From the NCBI GenBank assembly GCA_017305835.1, contig JAFKJY010000056.1, positions 1-63,179 on the forward strand: 63,179 nt of DNA. The letters are read 5' to 3'. The position numbers and the translations under genes are program-made. This document shows positions 41,708 to 51,398 of this stretch, in pieces (position 1 is the first letter of the stretch; every line of letters starts with the position of its first letter). The stretch is from Hyphomicrobiales bacterium (GTDB taxonomy: Bacteria; Pseudomonadota; Alphaproteobacteria; Rhizobiales; Rhizobiaceae). Under the pieces are notes generated by a model that worked only from the letters and a program-made list of their open reading frames with translations, ran no database searches and was not told the DNA's origin.

Positions 41708-43999
41708 CTATCCGCGCGCGAGCGGCGGCGCGTAGGGGTCGACCGCCGGCGCCTCGCCGTCGAAGCGCTCGACATCGACCAGCGTGAGCTGGCCGCAGCA
41801 GCCCTGCGCCAGCCGCGACGTGCCCACGTCCCGCGTCAGCACGTTGGGATTGCCCTGCAGGCAGGTCGGGTCGTCCGTGCCGGCCGGCGTGAACCATGCG
41901 CCGGTCGATAGCTGCACGACGCGCGGCCGCACGTCTTCGGTCACCACCGCCGTTGCCAGGCAGGCGCCACGGCCGTTGAACAGGCGCACGGTGTCGCCGG
42001 TCGCGATCGCGCGCGCGCGGGCGTCGTCCGGGTGGATGCGCGCCACCTCCCGCCCGTTCAGCTTGCGCCCGGCGCTCGCCGCGCCGAAGTCGAGCTGGCT
42101 GTGCAGCCGGTTCGCCGGCTGGTTGGCGACGAGCTGCAGCGGGTAGGTCCCGGCGAGCGCGCCGCCCAGCCATTCGACCGGCTCGAACCATTTCGGATGG
42201 CCGGCGCAGTCGGCATAGCCGAAGCCGGCGATCGTGTCGGAGAACAGCTCGATCCGGCCCGACGGCGTCGGCAGCGGCGCGGTCTCGGGCGACTGGACGA
42301 AGCCTCGGACGAGGCCCGGATCGGTCGCCGTGGGAAGCTCGATCTCGCCCTGCTCCCAGAACTCCTCGAAGGAGGGCGCGTTGCGGCCGAGCGCGGCGAG
42401 CGCGGCCCGCGTCGGCTCGTACATCTCCGCCAGCCACTCGCGCTGCGTGCGGCCGCCGGTGAAGGCGTCGCGCCGGCCGAGCGCGCCGGCCAGGTCGGCG
42501 AAGATCTCGAAATCGTCGCGCGCGCCGGCCTGCGGCGCCACGACCTGCTTCATCGCGATCATCTTCGTGTCGTTCTGCGAGGCGCCGATGTCGTCGCGCT
42601 CGAGCGTCATCGTCGCCGGCAGCACGATGTCGGCATGCCGCGCCGTCGCCGTCCAGAACTGCTCGTGGACGATGATCGTGTCGGGCCGCGCGAAGCCGGC
42701 GCGCAGCCGCGAAAGGTCCTGATGGTGGTGGAACGGGTTGCCCCCGGCCCAGTAGACGAGCCGGATGTCGGGATAGGTCAGCACCTTGCCGTTGAACTCC
42801 AGCGTCGCGCCGGGGTTGAGCAGCAGGTCGGTGATGCGCGCGACCGGGATGAAGTCGCCGACGCCGTTCTTGCCCTGGTTGAGGGTCGGGATGGGGACGC
42901 CCAGCGCCCGCTTGCCGACATTGCCGATGGCGCCGAGCGAATAGGAGAAGCCGCCGCCGGGCTGGCCGATCTGGCCGGTGAGCGCGGCGAGCGCGATTCC
43001 CATCCACACCGGCTGCTCGCCGAACTCGGCGCGCTGCAGCGAGTTGCTGACGGTGACCAGCGTCCGGCGCGCGGCCATAGCCCGCGCCAGCTCGCGCAGC
43101 GCGTCGGCGTCGATGCCCGAGATCTCCTCCGCCCATTCGGGCGTCTTGGCCACGCCGTCCGACTTTCCGGTCACGTAGTCCGCCAGCCGGTCGAAGCCGA
43201 CGCAGTAGCGGTCGAGGAAGGCGCGGTCGGCGAGGCCTTCCGTGATCAGCACATGTGCGAGCCCGAGCATGATCGCCGTGTCGGTCAGCGGCAGGTTGGC
43301 GTGCCACTCGGCCTCGACCTCGGCCGGCATGTCGTCGCGCAGCGGGCTGAACATCACGAAGCGCGCCCCGCGCCTGTGTGCCGCCGTCATCGAGGGCAGC
43401 GCCACGTGCCGGCTCACGCCGCCGGCCGAGACCATGGCGTTGCGCACCGGCATGCCGCCGAAGGCGACGACCAGCTCGGTCGTGGTCGCCAGCTCGCCCC
43501 ACAGATCGTCCGTGCGCGCCACCTTGTCGAGCCCGCCGATGACGTGCGGCATGATCGCCTGCGCCGCGCCCGCGCTGTAGGTGCCGTAGCTGCTGACATA
43601 GCCGCCGAGCGCCGTGTTGAGGAAGCGGTGCACCTGGCTCTGCGCATGGTGGAAGCGCCCGGCGCTCGACCAGCCGTAGGAGCCGCCGAACACCCGCCCC
43701 GGCCCGTATTCGCGCTCGACGCGGGTAAGCTCGGCCGCGATCAGCGGGATCGCCTCGTCCCATTCGAGCTCGACATAGCCGTCGCTGCCGCGACGTGTGT
43801 CCGGCCCCGGCCCGCCGTCGAGCCACCCCTTGCGGAAGGCGGGCTTGCGCACGCGGCTGCGGTGGCCGGGCGCGTCGCGCAGATTGTCGAGGATCGGCGA
43901 GGGGCAGGGGTCGTCCGGATGCGGCACGACGTCGATGCGGTCCCCGACGGCGGCGGCGGAAAACGCGCCCCAGTGCGAGCTGTGCGGCTTGTAGGTCAT
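41708..43999 (-). CDS. Molybdopterin oxidoreductase, BisC/DMSO-reductase type, copy 1
   Basis: A 763-aa bis-MGD molybdenum enzyme. It has no twin-arginine signal and no N-terminal FeS motif, so it is cytoplasmic like BisC. Landmarks: SYGWSSAGRFHHAQSQVHRFLN (tryptophan region of DMSO reductases), SYGTYSAGAAQAIMPHVIGG with the likely Mo-ligand serine S142, VYWAGGNPFHHHQDL, and the C-terminal MGD-binding NQPANRLHSQLDFG. Known relatives reduce S-oxides or N-oxides (biotin or methionine sulfoxide, TMAO). It is 20 bp after the TetR gene. A paralogue is at 58303-60585. Substrate unknown. Confidence 0.88.
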   Translation of the reverse strand: MTYKPHSSHWGAFSAAAVGDRIDVVPHPDDPCPSPILDNLRDAPGHRSRVRKPAFRKGWLDGGPGPDTRRGSDGYVELEWDEAIPLIAAELTRVEREYGPGRVFGGSYGWSSAGRFHHAQSQVHRFLNTALGGYVSSYGTYSAGAAQAIMPHVIGGLDKVARTDDLWGELATTTELVVAFGGMPVRNAMVSAGGVSRHVALPSMTAAHRRGARFVMFSPLRDDMPAEVEAEWHANLPLTDTAIMLGLAHVLITEGLADRAFLDRYCVGFDRLADYVTGKSDGVAKTPEWAEEISGIDADALRELARAMAARRTLVTVSNSLQRAEFGEQPVWMGIALAALTGQIGQPGGGFSYSLGAIGNVGKRALGVPIPTLNQGKNGVGDFIPVARITDLLLNPGATLEFNGKVLTYPDIRLVYWAGGNPFHHHQDLSRLRAGFARPDTIIVHEQFWTATARHADIVLPATMTLERDDIGASQNDTKMIAMKQVVAPQAGARDDFEIFADLAGALGRRDAFTGGRTQREWLAEMYEPTRAALAALGRNAPSFEEFWEQGEIELPTATDPGLVRGFVQSPETAPLPTPSGRIELFSDTIAGFGYADCAGHPKWFEPVEWLGGALAGTYPLQLVANQPANRLHSQLDFGAASAGRKLNGREVARIHPDDARARAIATGDTVRLFNGRGACLATAVVTEDVRPRVVQLSTGAWFTPAGTDDPTCLQGNPNVLTRDVGTSRLAQGCCGQLTLVDVERFDGEAPAVDPYAPPLARG

Positions 44000-44019
44000 G
44001 CCGGTCTTCTCCGCTCCCT

Positions 44020-44679
44020 TCAGTTTGCGGCCGGTCCGTTCCGCGGTTGCGTGTCGGACGGCAGGATGCCCTTGGCGAGGATGCCGAAGAACTCGTTGGC
44101 GTAGACGACGGCCGACTTCTCCGAGCCCGGCCGGTACCAGCGCGACAGCGAATGGATCAGCGAGAACACCGCGCGCGCCGAGAGCGGCGGGTTGTCGGCC
44201 ACGAGTTCGCCGGCGGCCGTGCCCGCGTTGAAGACGTCGACGATGACGCGCAGGTAGTCGGCGTTGTTCTGGCGCGCCTTGACCGCCACCTGCTCGCTCA
44301 TGTTGCCGGCGAAGCTGTAGTTGGCCGCCCGCATCTCGTGGAAGTTCTCGTCGAGGAACTCGGCGTGCTCGACCATGAACAGCCTGACCTTCTCGGCGTA
44401 GCTGTCGCTCTCGGCGAGCCGGCGCCGGGTGCGGTCGATCAGCCTTATCTGCGTGTCGAGCGTGATCTCGTCGATCAACTGCTCCTTGGTGCTGAAATAG
44501 TGGTAGATGAAGGCCTTGGACATCTTCATGCCCGCCGCCAGCTTGGTCAGCGAGCTGCCCTCGAAGCCCCTTTCCGAAAAGAACTTAGCCGACACCTTGA
44601 GGATGTAGGCGCGCGGATCCTCGCCTGTTGGGGGACGCCCCACCTTGCGGCGTGGGGCAGTGGTGACCTCGGCGTCCAT
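44020..44679 (-). CDS. TetR-family transcription regulator
   Basis: A 219-aa regulator with an N-terminal helix-turn-helix (ILKVSAKFFSERGFEGSSLTKLAAGMKMSKAFIYHYFSTKEQLIDE) and a helical ligand domain. The chosen ATG has AAGGG nine bases upstream; longer in-frame starts at 44730 and 44796 are possible. It is first in a two-gene leftward operon with BisC-like copy 1 and divergent from the 15.7-kb catabolic operon. Paired direct repeats in the gap are its likely operators. Confidence 0.88.
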   Translation of the reverse strand: MDAEVTTAPRRKVGRPPTGEDPRAYILKVSAKFFSERGFEGSSLTKLAAGMKMSKAFIYHYFSTKEQLIDEITLDTQIRLIDRTRRRLAESDSYAEKVRLFMVEHAEFLDENFHEMRAANYSFAGNMSEQVAVKARQNNADYLRVIVDVFNAGTAAGELVADNPPLSARAVFSLIHSLSRWYRPGSEKSAVVYANEFFGILAKGILPSDTQPRNGPAAN

Positions 44680-44814
44680 CGCGGCATGCCCTTCGGTTTC
44701 GGTTCGCCCTGAAGGTTCGGTTTTCGCCATCCTGGCCGCAACCGCAACCCCCTTTCGCGTCGTCCTATCCACAACGAAAGATTCACCGTTGCGCATTGGG
44801 AAATGCCGGGCTAG

Positions 44815-44868
44815 ATATTTCCAACCGATCGGTATGAAATCGAAACATATTTCCGATCAATCAGTATG
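44815..44868. promoter_or_regulatory. Two 22-bp direct repeats, probable TetR operators
   Basis: Copies at 44815-44836 and 44847-44868 share ATATTTCC at one end and GTATG at the other, with four mismatches in the middle; the period is 32 bp (about three helix turns). The first contains the palindrome ACCGATCGGT (44824-44833). They lie between the divergent TetR and flavoenzyme genes in an A+T-rich stretch that probably includes the promoters. Confidence 0.65.
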
Positions 44869-44911
44869 TAAAGTGCACCCCAGGCTGATTTCCCAGGAGA
44901 GCAAGGACAGG

Positions 44912-46936
44912 ATGGACGCGCATATCGGTTCGGAGCGGCCATCGGCGCCGGAAGCTGCGGCGGCATCGGGCGCGCAGGGAGGGTCGGAGTTCGACGTCCT
45001 CCTGTCGCCGCTCAAGGTCGGCGACATCACGCTGCGCAACCGCGTCGTCTTCGGCCCGCACGGCACCGGCTTCGGCACCGACGGCAACGTTCCCGAGCGC
45101 CTCGTCGCGTACCAGCGCGAGCGCGCCAGGGGTGGCGTCGGTCTCGTCATCCTGGAGGCCACGGCCATCGACGAATCGCCGATCGGCGTGACCGGCGGCC
45201 TCTTCCACATGCGCAACATCGACGATCGCGTCCTCCCGAGCTATCGCCGCGTTGCGGATGTGGTCCATGCCGAGGGCGCCAGGATCTTCTGCCTGCTGTC
45301 GCATTCGGGCCGCGTCAACACGATGGGTGCGAACGGTGCGCCGCCCAAGGCGCCGTCGCCGCTGCCGATGGACCGCACCCGCGACATCCCGCACGAACTA
45401 GAGATCGACGAGATCGCGGCGATCGTGCAGCAGTTCGCGGCGGCCGCGCGGCGCTGCAGGGAAGGCGGCCTCGACGGCGTGTCGCTCTCCTTCGCGCACG
45501 GCAATCTCGTACAGGAGTTCCTGTCCCCTGAATCCAATCACCGCACCGACGAATATGGCGGCAGCGAGGAAAACCGCCTGAGGATGGCGCGCGAGGTGCT
45601 GCAGGCCTGCCGCGAAGCCGTCGGGCCGGACTTCATCCTCGGCATCCGCTTCAGCGCGGACGAGCTGGTCGCCGACGGCTACCACCTGGAGGACGGCGTG
45701 CGCTATGCGAAGCTGTTCCAGGAATGGGGCAAGCTCGACTTCATCGACGTCAGCGCCGGCACCAATGCCAGCATGTGGAGCCGCTCGAAGCACTATCCGA
45801 CGATCGCCGAGCCCTACGCGCCGCTGGTCCACATGGCGCGGGCCATCAGGCAGGTCGTTCCGGTGCCGGTCTTCGTGGTCGGCAAGATCGGCGACGCCCA
45901 CGAGGCTGCCCGCATCGTCAACGAGGGCAGCGCCGACGCCGTCGTCATGGTGCGCGCCCAGATCGCCGAGCCGGAGCTCGTCGCCAAGATCACGCAGGGC
46001 GCCTTCGACGACATCCGCGAGTGCATCTACTGCAACGAGGGCTGCTTCGGCCGCCAGCAGCGCTTCATCGACATCACCTGCATCTACAACCAGCGTAGCG
46101 GCCGCGAGGTCTGGTGGGAGCCGCTGGCACGGACCGATGCGCCCAAGCGCGTGGTCGTCGTCGGCGCCGGCCCGGCCGGGCTGGAGGCCGCGCGCGTCGC
46201 CGCCAAGCGGGGCCATTCCGTCGTGCTCTACGAGAAGGGCGCCGTCACCGGCGGCCAGGTCCGGCTCGCGGCCGAGACGCCGCACCGCGCCGGCTATGCC
46301 CGCATGGTAGACTGGATCGACCGGCAGGCGCGCAAGCACGGCGCAGAGATTCGCCTCGGCAGCGCCGTCAGCGCGGACGACGTGCTCGCCGCCAAGCCGG
46401 ACGTGGTGATCGTGGCGACCGGCTCGTCCGACCAGCGCCCGCCCATCCCCGGCGCCGACCTGCCCAACGTGGCGTCGGGCCGCGAGGTGTTGGCGGGCGA
46501 TGTCGGCGTGGGCAAGCGCGTCGTCATCGGCGACTGGGACGGGCGCTATCAGGGCACCTCGATCGCCGAGAAGCTGGCGCTTGCCGGCCACGAGGTCCAC
46601 CTCGTCTCCAGCGCCTTCTTCATCGGCCAGGACGTCGACCTGCTCACCTGGCGGCCCCTCTACGAGCGGCTGCTCGACCTCGGTGTCCGCATGTACCCGC
46701 TCGAGGAAGTGGTGGAGGCGACCGCCGAGGGCGCGCGCGTCAAGACGATGAACCACAAGGTGCGGCTGATTGCGGCCGACACCGTGGTGTTGTGCTCGCG
46801 CGGCAATGCCGAGCGCGGCCTCTATCACGACCTCAAGGGCCGTGTGCCGGCGCTGCACGCGATCGGCGACAGCTGGGCGCCGCGCCAGATCGAGCAGGCG
46901 ATCTACGAGGGCGCCAAGGTCGCCCGCGAGCTGTGA
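44912..46936 (+). CDS. OYE-type FMN/[4Fe-4S]/FAD oxidoreductase (TMADH/N-demethylase-like)
   Basis: A 674-aa flavoenzyme. Residues 26-370 are an Old Yellow Enzyme barrel (FDVLLSPLKVGDITLRNRVVFGPHGTGFGTDGNVPERLVAY; SPESNHRTDEYGGSEENRLR). A [4Fe-4S] motif follows: C371-x2-C-x3-C378-x11-C390. Residues 410-674 form a FAD/NAD-type domain with GAGPAGLEAARVAAKRGHSV. This is the plan of trimethylamine and dimethylamine dehydrogenases, 2,4-dienoyl-CoA reductase and N-methylproline (stachydrine) demethylases. Amine or betaine demethylation is the best guess given the DAO-type oxidase two genes on. First gene of a long operon. Confidence 0.87.
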   Translation: MDAHIGSERPSAPEAAAASGAQGGSEFDVLLSPLKVGDITLRNRVVFGPHGTGFGTDGNVPERLVAYQRERARGGVGLVILEATAIDESPIGVTGGLFHMRNIDDRVLPSYRRVADVVHAEGARIFCLLSHSGRVNTMGANGAPPKAPSPLPMDRTRDIPHELEIDEIAAIVQQFAAAARRCREGGLDGVSLSFAHGNLVQEFLSPESNHRTDEYGGSEENRLRMAREVLQACREAVGPDFILGIRFSADELVADGYHLEDGVRYAKLFQEWGKLDFIDVSAGTNASMWSRSKHYPTIAEPYAPLVHMARAIRQVVPVPVFVVGKIGDAHEAARIVNEGSADAVVMVRAQIAEPELVAKITQGAFDDIRECIYCNEGCFGRQQRFIDITCIYNQRSGREVWWEPLARTDAPKRVVVVGAGPAGLEAARVAAKRGHSVVLYEKGAVTGGQVRLAAETPHRAGYARMVDWIDRQARKHGAEIRLGSAVSADDVLAAKPDVVIVATGSSDQRPPIPGADLPNVASGREVLAGDVGVGKRVVIGDWDGRYQGTSIAEKLALAGHEVHLVSSAFFIGQDVDLLTWRPLYERLLDLGVRMYPLEEVVEATAEGARVKTMNHKVRLIAADTVVLCSRGNAERGLYHDLKGRVPALHAIGDSWAPRQIEQAIYEGAKVAREL

Positions 46937-46965
46937 TCGAAATCAAGGAGAGGAGACAGGCGAAG

Positions 46966-48156
46966 GTGACCGGATTCGAACTTGACGAGAAATTCCTCCG
47001 CTCCCGCCGGCATGCCAAGTGGAACATGTACAAGCCGGACGTGATCCCCGCCTGGGTGGCGGAGATGGATTTCGCGCTGGCCGATCCGATCCGCAAGGCG
47101 GTCGCGGCGCTCTCCGACCAGATGGACCTGGGCTATCCCCTGCGTGAGGGCGGCGTGGCGGAAAATGCCGTCGGCACCGCCTTCTCGCGCCGCATGAAGA
47201 GCCTCTTCGGCTGGGACACCGATCCCAAGCTGGTCCAGCCGGTGGCCGACCTCGTCCAGGGCACCTTCGCGCCGATCATGGCCTTCTCCGAGAAGGGCGA
47301 CGGCATCGTTCTGCAGACGCCGGCCTATCCGCCCTTCTACGAGGCGATCAACACGTTGGCGCGCCAGCTCGTCGCCAACCCGCTGCGTGACGGCGCCGAC
47401 CGCTACGAGATCGACTTCGACGCGCTCGAGGCCTCGATCGGCCCGCGCACGCGCATGGTCATGCTGTGCAACCCGCAGAACCCGACCGGCCGCGTCTTCA
47501 GCCGTGCCGAGCTGGAGCGGATCGGGAAGATCGCGCTCGCCCACGACATGATCGTGGTGTCGGACGAGATCCATTCCGACCTCGTCCATCCCGGCCACGA
47601 GCACATTCCGTTCGGGTCGCTGTCGCCCGAGCTCGGCGCCCGCACGATCACCATCACCTCGGCGACCAAGAGCTTCAACATTCCCGGCACGCGCTGCGCG
47701 GTGCTCCATTTCGGCACGCAGGAGCTGAAGGACAAGTTCCACGAGCGCATCCCGCGCCGCATCCTCGGCGCGCCCTCGATCGTCGGCATCGACGCCACCA
47801 TCGCGGCCTGGGACGACAGCCAGCCCTGGCTCGACGAGGTGCTCGCCTACCTGACGGCCAACCGCGACCATCTGGCCAGGCGCGTCGCCGCCGACCTGCC
47901 GGGCGTGACCTTCCACAAGCCCGAGGCGACCTACATGGCCTGGCTGAACTGCTCGGGCTTGAAGCTCGACAAGCCGGCGCAGCAGTTCTTCCTCGAGGAA
48001 GCCAAGGTCGGCATGAGCGCCGGCGAGACCTTCGATCCCGCCTACGCCCACCACGCGCGGCTCAACTTCGCGACCTCGCGCAGCATTCTCGACGAGATGA
48101 TCGACCGCATGGCCGCGGCCGTCGCCCGTCGCGGACGCTCGGAGGCCGCCGCTTGA
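46966..48156 (+). CDS. MalY/PatB-type aminotransferase or C-S beta-lyase
   Basis: A 396-aa fold-type I PLP enzyme: KWNMYKPDVIPAWVAEMDFALADPI opening, diagnostic of the MalY/PatB group. Also YPPFYEAI, CNPQNPTGRVFSRAEL, VVSDEIHSDLVHPG, and lysine K235 in TSATKSFNIPG. Members cleave cystathionine or cysteine S-conjugates to a thiol, pyruvate and ammonia. The GTG start at 46966 has AGGAGAGGAG upstream; a GTG at 46933 overlapping the previous stop is the alternative. Its stop overlaps the next TTG start. Confidence 0.88.
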   Translation: MTGFELDEKFLRSRRHAKWNMYKPDVIPAWVAEMDFALADPIRKAVAALSDQMDLGYPLREGGVAENAVGTAFSRRMKSLFGWDTDPKLVQPVADLVQGTFAPIMAFSEKGDGIVLQTPAYPPFYEAINTLARQLVANPLRDGADRYEIDFDALEASIGPRTRMVMLCNPQNPTGRVFSRAELERIGKIALAHDMIVVSDEIHSDLVHPGHEHIPFGSLSPELGARTITITSATKSFNIPGTRCAVLHFGTQELKDKFHERIPRRILGAPSIVGIDATIAAWDDSQPWLDEVLAYLTANRDHLARRVAADLPGVTFHKPEATYMAWLNCSGLKLDKPAQQFFLEEAKVGMSAGETFDPAYAHHARLNFATSRSILDEMIDRMAAAVARRGRSEAAA

Positions 48157-49325
48157 CGAAGACGGTTCGTGCCGACGTCGCCATTGTCGGGGCCGGCATC
48201 GTCGGCCTGTCGACGGCTTGGCGGCTGCAACAGGCCGGCAAGCGCGTCGCCGTGCTGGAGCGCGGCATCATCGGCGCCGAGGCGTCCGGCCGCAACGGCA
48301 GCGGCGTGCGCCAGCAGGGTCGCGTCCTGCCGGAGATGCCGCTGGCGCGCGCGGCGATCAGGCTGTGGGGCGGGCTCGACGCCGAGCTCGGCCGGCCGAC
48401 CGGCTATCGCCGCAACGGCCATCTCTATGTCGCCGAGACGAACGCGGAGATGGACCGCCTCGTCGCCATGCGCGAGGCCGAGCTGCCGACCGGCCTGGTG
48501 ACGGAGCTGATCGGCCCGAACCGGGTGAAGGAGCTGGCGCCGGGCATCACCGACGCCATCGTCGGCGCCAAATACTGCCCGGAGGACGGCTCCGCCGACG
48601 CCTCGACCGCCACGACCGCGATCGCCGCGGCGGCGGAAGAGGCCGGCGCGCAGATCTTCTGCCACCAGCCGGCGGTCGAGATGCTGGTCGAGCAGGGCCG
48701 CATGGTCGGCGTCGCCAGCAAGGATATCCGGATCGAGGCGCCGATCGTGCTGATCGCGGCCGGTCCGTGGTCGCCCTACGTCGCCCAGCTCGCCGACGTC
48801 TACCTGCCGATCTATCCGAGCCGCGCCGTGCTGATGCGCACCGAGGCGCTGCCGCCGGTGGCCACGCCCTTCGTGCAGACCGCCTCGATGGACATGGCCG
48901 TGCTGCAGCTCGCCGACGGCACCGTGCGCATGGGCGCGGCCGCCGACGCCGCCGACTACACGCGCTTCACCTACGACAAGTCGCTCGCCGGCCCGATCGA
49001 GGCGCAGCCGCGTCCGGCCCGCGCGATCACCGTGTTCCCGGCGCTCGCCGAGGCCCGCCTCGTCGGCATGTGGGCCGGCATCCGCGAGTGCACGCCCGAC
49101 ATGATGCCGATCCTCGGGCCCGTCGTCGGCCCCGAGGGCCTGCTGGTGGCGGCCGGCTTCAGTGGCCACGGCTTTGCGCTCGGCCCGCTGGCCGGGCGCC
49201 TGATGAGTGACTGGATCGTCAAGGGCGATCCCGGAATGGACCTGTCCGCCTTCGCCTACCGCCGCTTCCTGCGGCGCGAGGGGCCGTTGTCGGTCGTCCA
49301 GCTCCGGGTCGAGCAGACGGGTTGA
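48153..49325 (+). CDS. DAO-family FAD-dependent amine/amino-acid oxidase
   Basis: A 390-aa flavoprotein: FAD motif VAIVGAGIVGLSTAWRLQQAGKRVAVLERG near the N terminus, SGRNGSGVRQQGR, and C-terminal GFSGHGFALGPLAGRLMSDWI typical of DAO-type (glycine, sarcosine or D-amino-acid) oxidases or dehydrogenases. The best start is TTG at 48153, forming a TTGA overlap with the MalY-like stop. No ATG lies before the FAD motif. In this operon it may oxidise a methylated or secondary amine left by the upstream demethylase. Confidence 0.87.
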   Translation: MTKTVRADVAIVGAGIVGLSTAWRLQQAGKRVAVLERGIIGAEASGRNGSGVRQQGRVLPEMPLARAAIRLWGGLDAELGRPTGYRRNGHLYVAETNAEMDRLVAMREAELPTGLVTELIGPNRVKELAPGITDAIVGAKYCPEDGSADASTATTAIAAAAEEAGAQIFCHQPAVEMLVEQGRMVGVASKDIRIEAPIVLIAAGPWSPYVAQLADVYLPIYPSRAVLMRTEALPPVATPFVQTASMDMAVLQLADGTVRMGAAADAADYTRFTYDKSLAGPIEAQPRPARAITVFPALAEARLVGMWAGIRECTPDMMPILGPVVGPEGLLVAAGFSGHGFALGPLAGRLMSDWIVKGDPGMDLSAFAYRRFLRREGPLSVVQLRVEQTG

Positions 49326-49339
49326 GAACGGAGGAACCC

Positions 49340-49768
49340 ATGGAAAACCAGATCGAGACCGCCACCGCCTCGGCCGAAACGGTCAACCTGCCGCGCCGCA
49401 TCATGGCGAGCGTGCGCGGCTATCCCTTCTTCATCGACGGCTCGTCGAAGCGCGAGGGGCTTTCGCCCGAAGCGCCGACGGCCGGCGAGATGCTGCTGGC
49501 GAGCCTCGCCGGCTGCGCCGCCATCATCGTCAATTCAGAGGCCCGGAAACGCGAGATCCCGAACTTCAAGGCCTCCTTCGTAGCGACCTGCGGTCGCGAA
49601 ACCGCGGTGCCCAACCAGTTCACCTTCATCACCATCGATGCGGTGGTGGAGGGCACCAGCCAACAAGAAGCCGAAGAGCTCGTGCGCATGTACCAGGACC
49701 AGTGCCCGATCTACGCCCTCGCGGTGGCGGGCTCCAAGGTCACTGTCAACGTCAAGGCAGTTCGGTGA
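49340..49768 (+). CDS. OsmC-family thiol peroxidase-like protein
   Basis: A 142-aa OsmC/Ohr-fold protein: PTAGEMLLASLAGCAAIIVNSEARKREI with the first redox cysteine, and MYQDQCPIYALAVAGSKVTVNV with the second. Family members reduce organic hydroperoxides or handle sulfur compounds through these thiols. GGAGG precedes the ATG. It follows two genes whose products could make H2O2 or thiols, so a detoxifying role is plausible. Confidence 0.85.
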   Translation: MENQIETATASAETVNLPRRIMASVRGYPFFIDGSSKREGLSPEAPTAGEMLLASLAGCAAIIVNSEARKREIPNFKASFVATCGRETAVPNQFTFITIDAVVEGTSQQEAEELVRMYQDQCPIYALAVAGSKVTVNVKAVR

Positions 49769-49808
49769 AGCGACGCCCGGGGCGGCTTCATCAGCAAAGG
49801 GGAAACCA

Positions 49809-51365
49809 ATGAGCAGACAGAAATCCATCTTCGACGCCATCAGCCGGCGTCGCTTTCTCGAGGCGACTTTCGCCGCCGGCGTCACCGCCGCAATGGGCAA
49901 CACGCTGATCGGTGCATCGCGCGCGTTTGCCCAGGCCGTGAAGAAGGGCGGCGACCTCAAGCTCGCATTCCCGAACGCGATCGATTCGCTCGATCCTTTC
50001 AACGCGGGGTCGACGGCCGGCCAGACCCTGTCCGGTGCGATGTTCGACAACCTGACCACGTTTGCCGCCGACGGCGTTAGCATCCTCCCCCAGCTCGCGA
50101 CGAGCTGGAAGCCGGAGGCCGGTGGCCAGGAATGGGTGTTCGAGCTGCGTCAGGGCGTGAAGTTCCATGACGGCAGCGACTTCACGTCGGAAGATGTAGT
50201 CGCGACCATCATGCGCACCCTCGACAAGGCGCGGGCCGGGTACGGTTTTGGCGTCTACGGCCCCGTCAAGGAGGCCAAGGCGGAAGGCACCCACGCCGTG
50301 CGTGTCTATCTGACCCAGCCTTTTGCCGATTTCCCGACCTCCTGCGCCGGCCGCTGGTCTCGCATCCTCCCGGCAGCCAGCGTCGACAAGCAGGCGGAAC
50401 ATCCCAATGGCACCGGCCCGTTCAAGCTGGAAAGCCACGAGCAGGGCACTTCGACGCGGATTGTCCGCAACGAGGCCTATTGGGACAAGGACCGGCCGCA
50501 CCTGGATTCGATCAGCTTCTTCCAGGTGGCTGAATCGGTCGGCCAGCAGGCGGCCATTCGCGGAGGCGCCGTCGATCTGATCAACCAGATCGGCAGCGAA
50601 ACCTTCCTCGCCCTGCAGAATGTTCCGGGTGTGGTGCCTTACTCGCAGCCGTCCGGCCGCTATCAGGTCGCCTACACGCTGGCGCATCTTGATCCGTTCA
50701 AGGACTGGCGCGTCCGCCTGGCGTTCAAGTACCTGATCGACCGCAAGGCATTGCTGTCCTCCGGCCTCATGGGCCAGGGGGTGATCGGCAACGACATCCA
50801 GCTCCCGCCCGGCCATCCGCTGCTGGTCGACCTGCCGGTCCACGACCAGGACTTCGACAAGGCGAAGTCGCTGCTCAAGGAAGCCGGCGTCGAGAACCTG
50901 TCGCTCGATTGCTGGACCACGAGCGAGCGCCCGCCCTCGCCGAAGATGGCGCTCGCCATCAGGGAAGGTGCCGCCGCCGTCGGCATCAACGTTACCGTGA
51001 AGGACATCCCCTTCACCGAGTATCGTGCCAACGTTCCGCGCAAGCAGCCGCTCTTCACGTCGCAGTGGAGCGACTCCCGTACGCTCTATGAGCAGTTCTA
51101 CCTGGTCAACCACACCAACGGCGCCGCCAACTATTCGACTGTTGAAATCGCCCCGGGTGTGGATGCCAAGATCGAGCAGCTCATCGCCGAAATCGACGAG
51201 GCCAAGCGCAAGCAGATCCTCGCCGAGCTCCTGCCGGTCATCCAGGAGCGCAGCGATCGCGTCATCCCGTACTTCCAGAACTTCTTCGCGGTTTCGACCG
51301 AGCGCGTGAAGGGCTTCAACCCCATCGAGCTCTTCGACGTCCGCGACATCTGGATCGACGCCTAG
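49809..51365 (+). CDS. Peptide/nickel-type ABC transporter substrate-binding protein
   Basis: A 518-aa SBP_bac_5 protein with a twin-arginine-type signal (SRRRFLEATFAAGVTAAMGN). Landmarks: DLKLAFPNAIDSLDPFNAGSTAGQTLSGAMFDNL, WVFELRQGVKFHDGSDFTSEDVVATI, and HPNGTGPFKLESHEQGT. The class binds peptides, opines, glutathione, nickel complexes and other amino-acid-like ligands. It begins the transporter half of the operon; both permeases and a double ATPase follow directly. Confidence 0.92.
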   Translation: MSRQKSIFDAISRRRFLEATFAAGVTAAMGNTLIGASRAFAQAVKKGGDLKLAFPNAIDSLDPFNAGSTAGQTLSGAMFDNLTTFAADGVSILPQLATSWKPEAGGQEWVFELRQGVKFHDGSDFTSEDVVATIMRTLDKARAGYGFGVYGPVKEAKAEGTHAVRVYLTQPFADFPTSCAGRWSRILPAASVDKQAEHPNGTGPFKLESHEQGTSTRIVRNEAYWDKDRPHLDSISFFQVAESVGQQAAIRGGAVDLINQIGSETFLALQNVPGVVPYSQPSGRYQVAYTLAHLDPFKDWRVRLAFKYLIDRKALLSSGLMGQGVIGNDIQLPPGHPLLVDLPVHDQDFDKAKSLLKEAGVENLSLDCWTTSERPPSPKMALAIREGAAAVGINVTVKDIPFTEYRANVPRKQPLFTSQWSDSRTLYEQFYLVNHTNGAANYSTVEIAPGVDAKIEQLIAEIDEAKRKQILAELLPVIQERSDRVIPYFQNFFAVSTERVKGFNPIELFDVRDIWIDA

Positions 51366-51398
51366 GTCTTCCGGGGTTCTGCGACAGGACGGGCTGAG

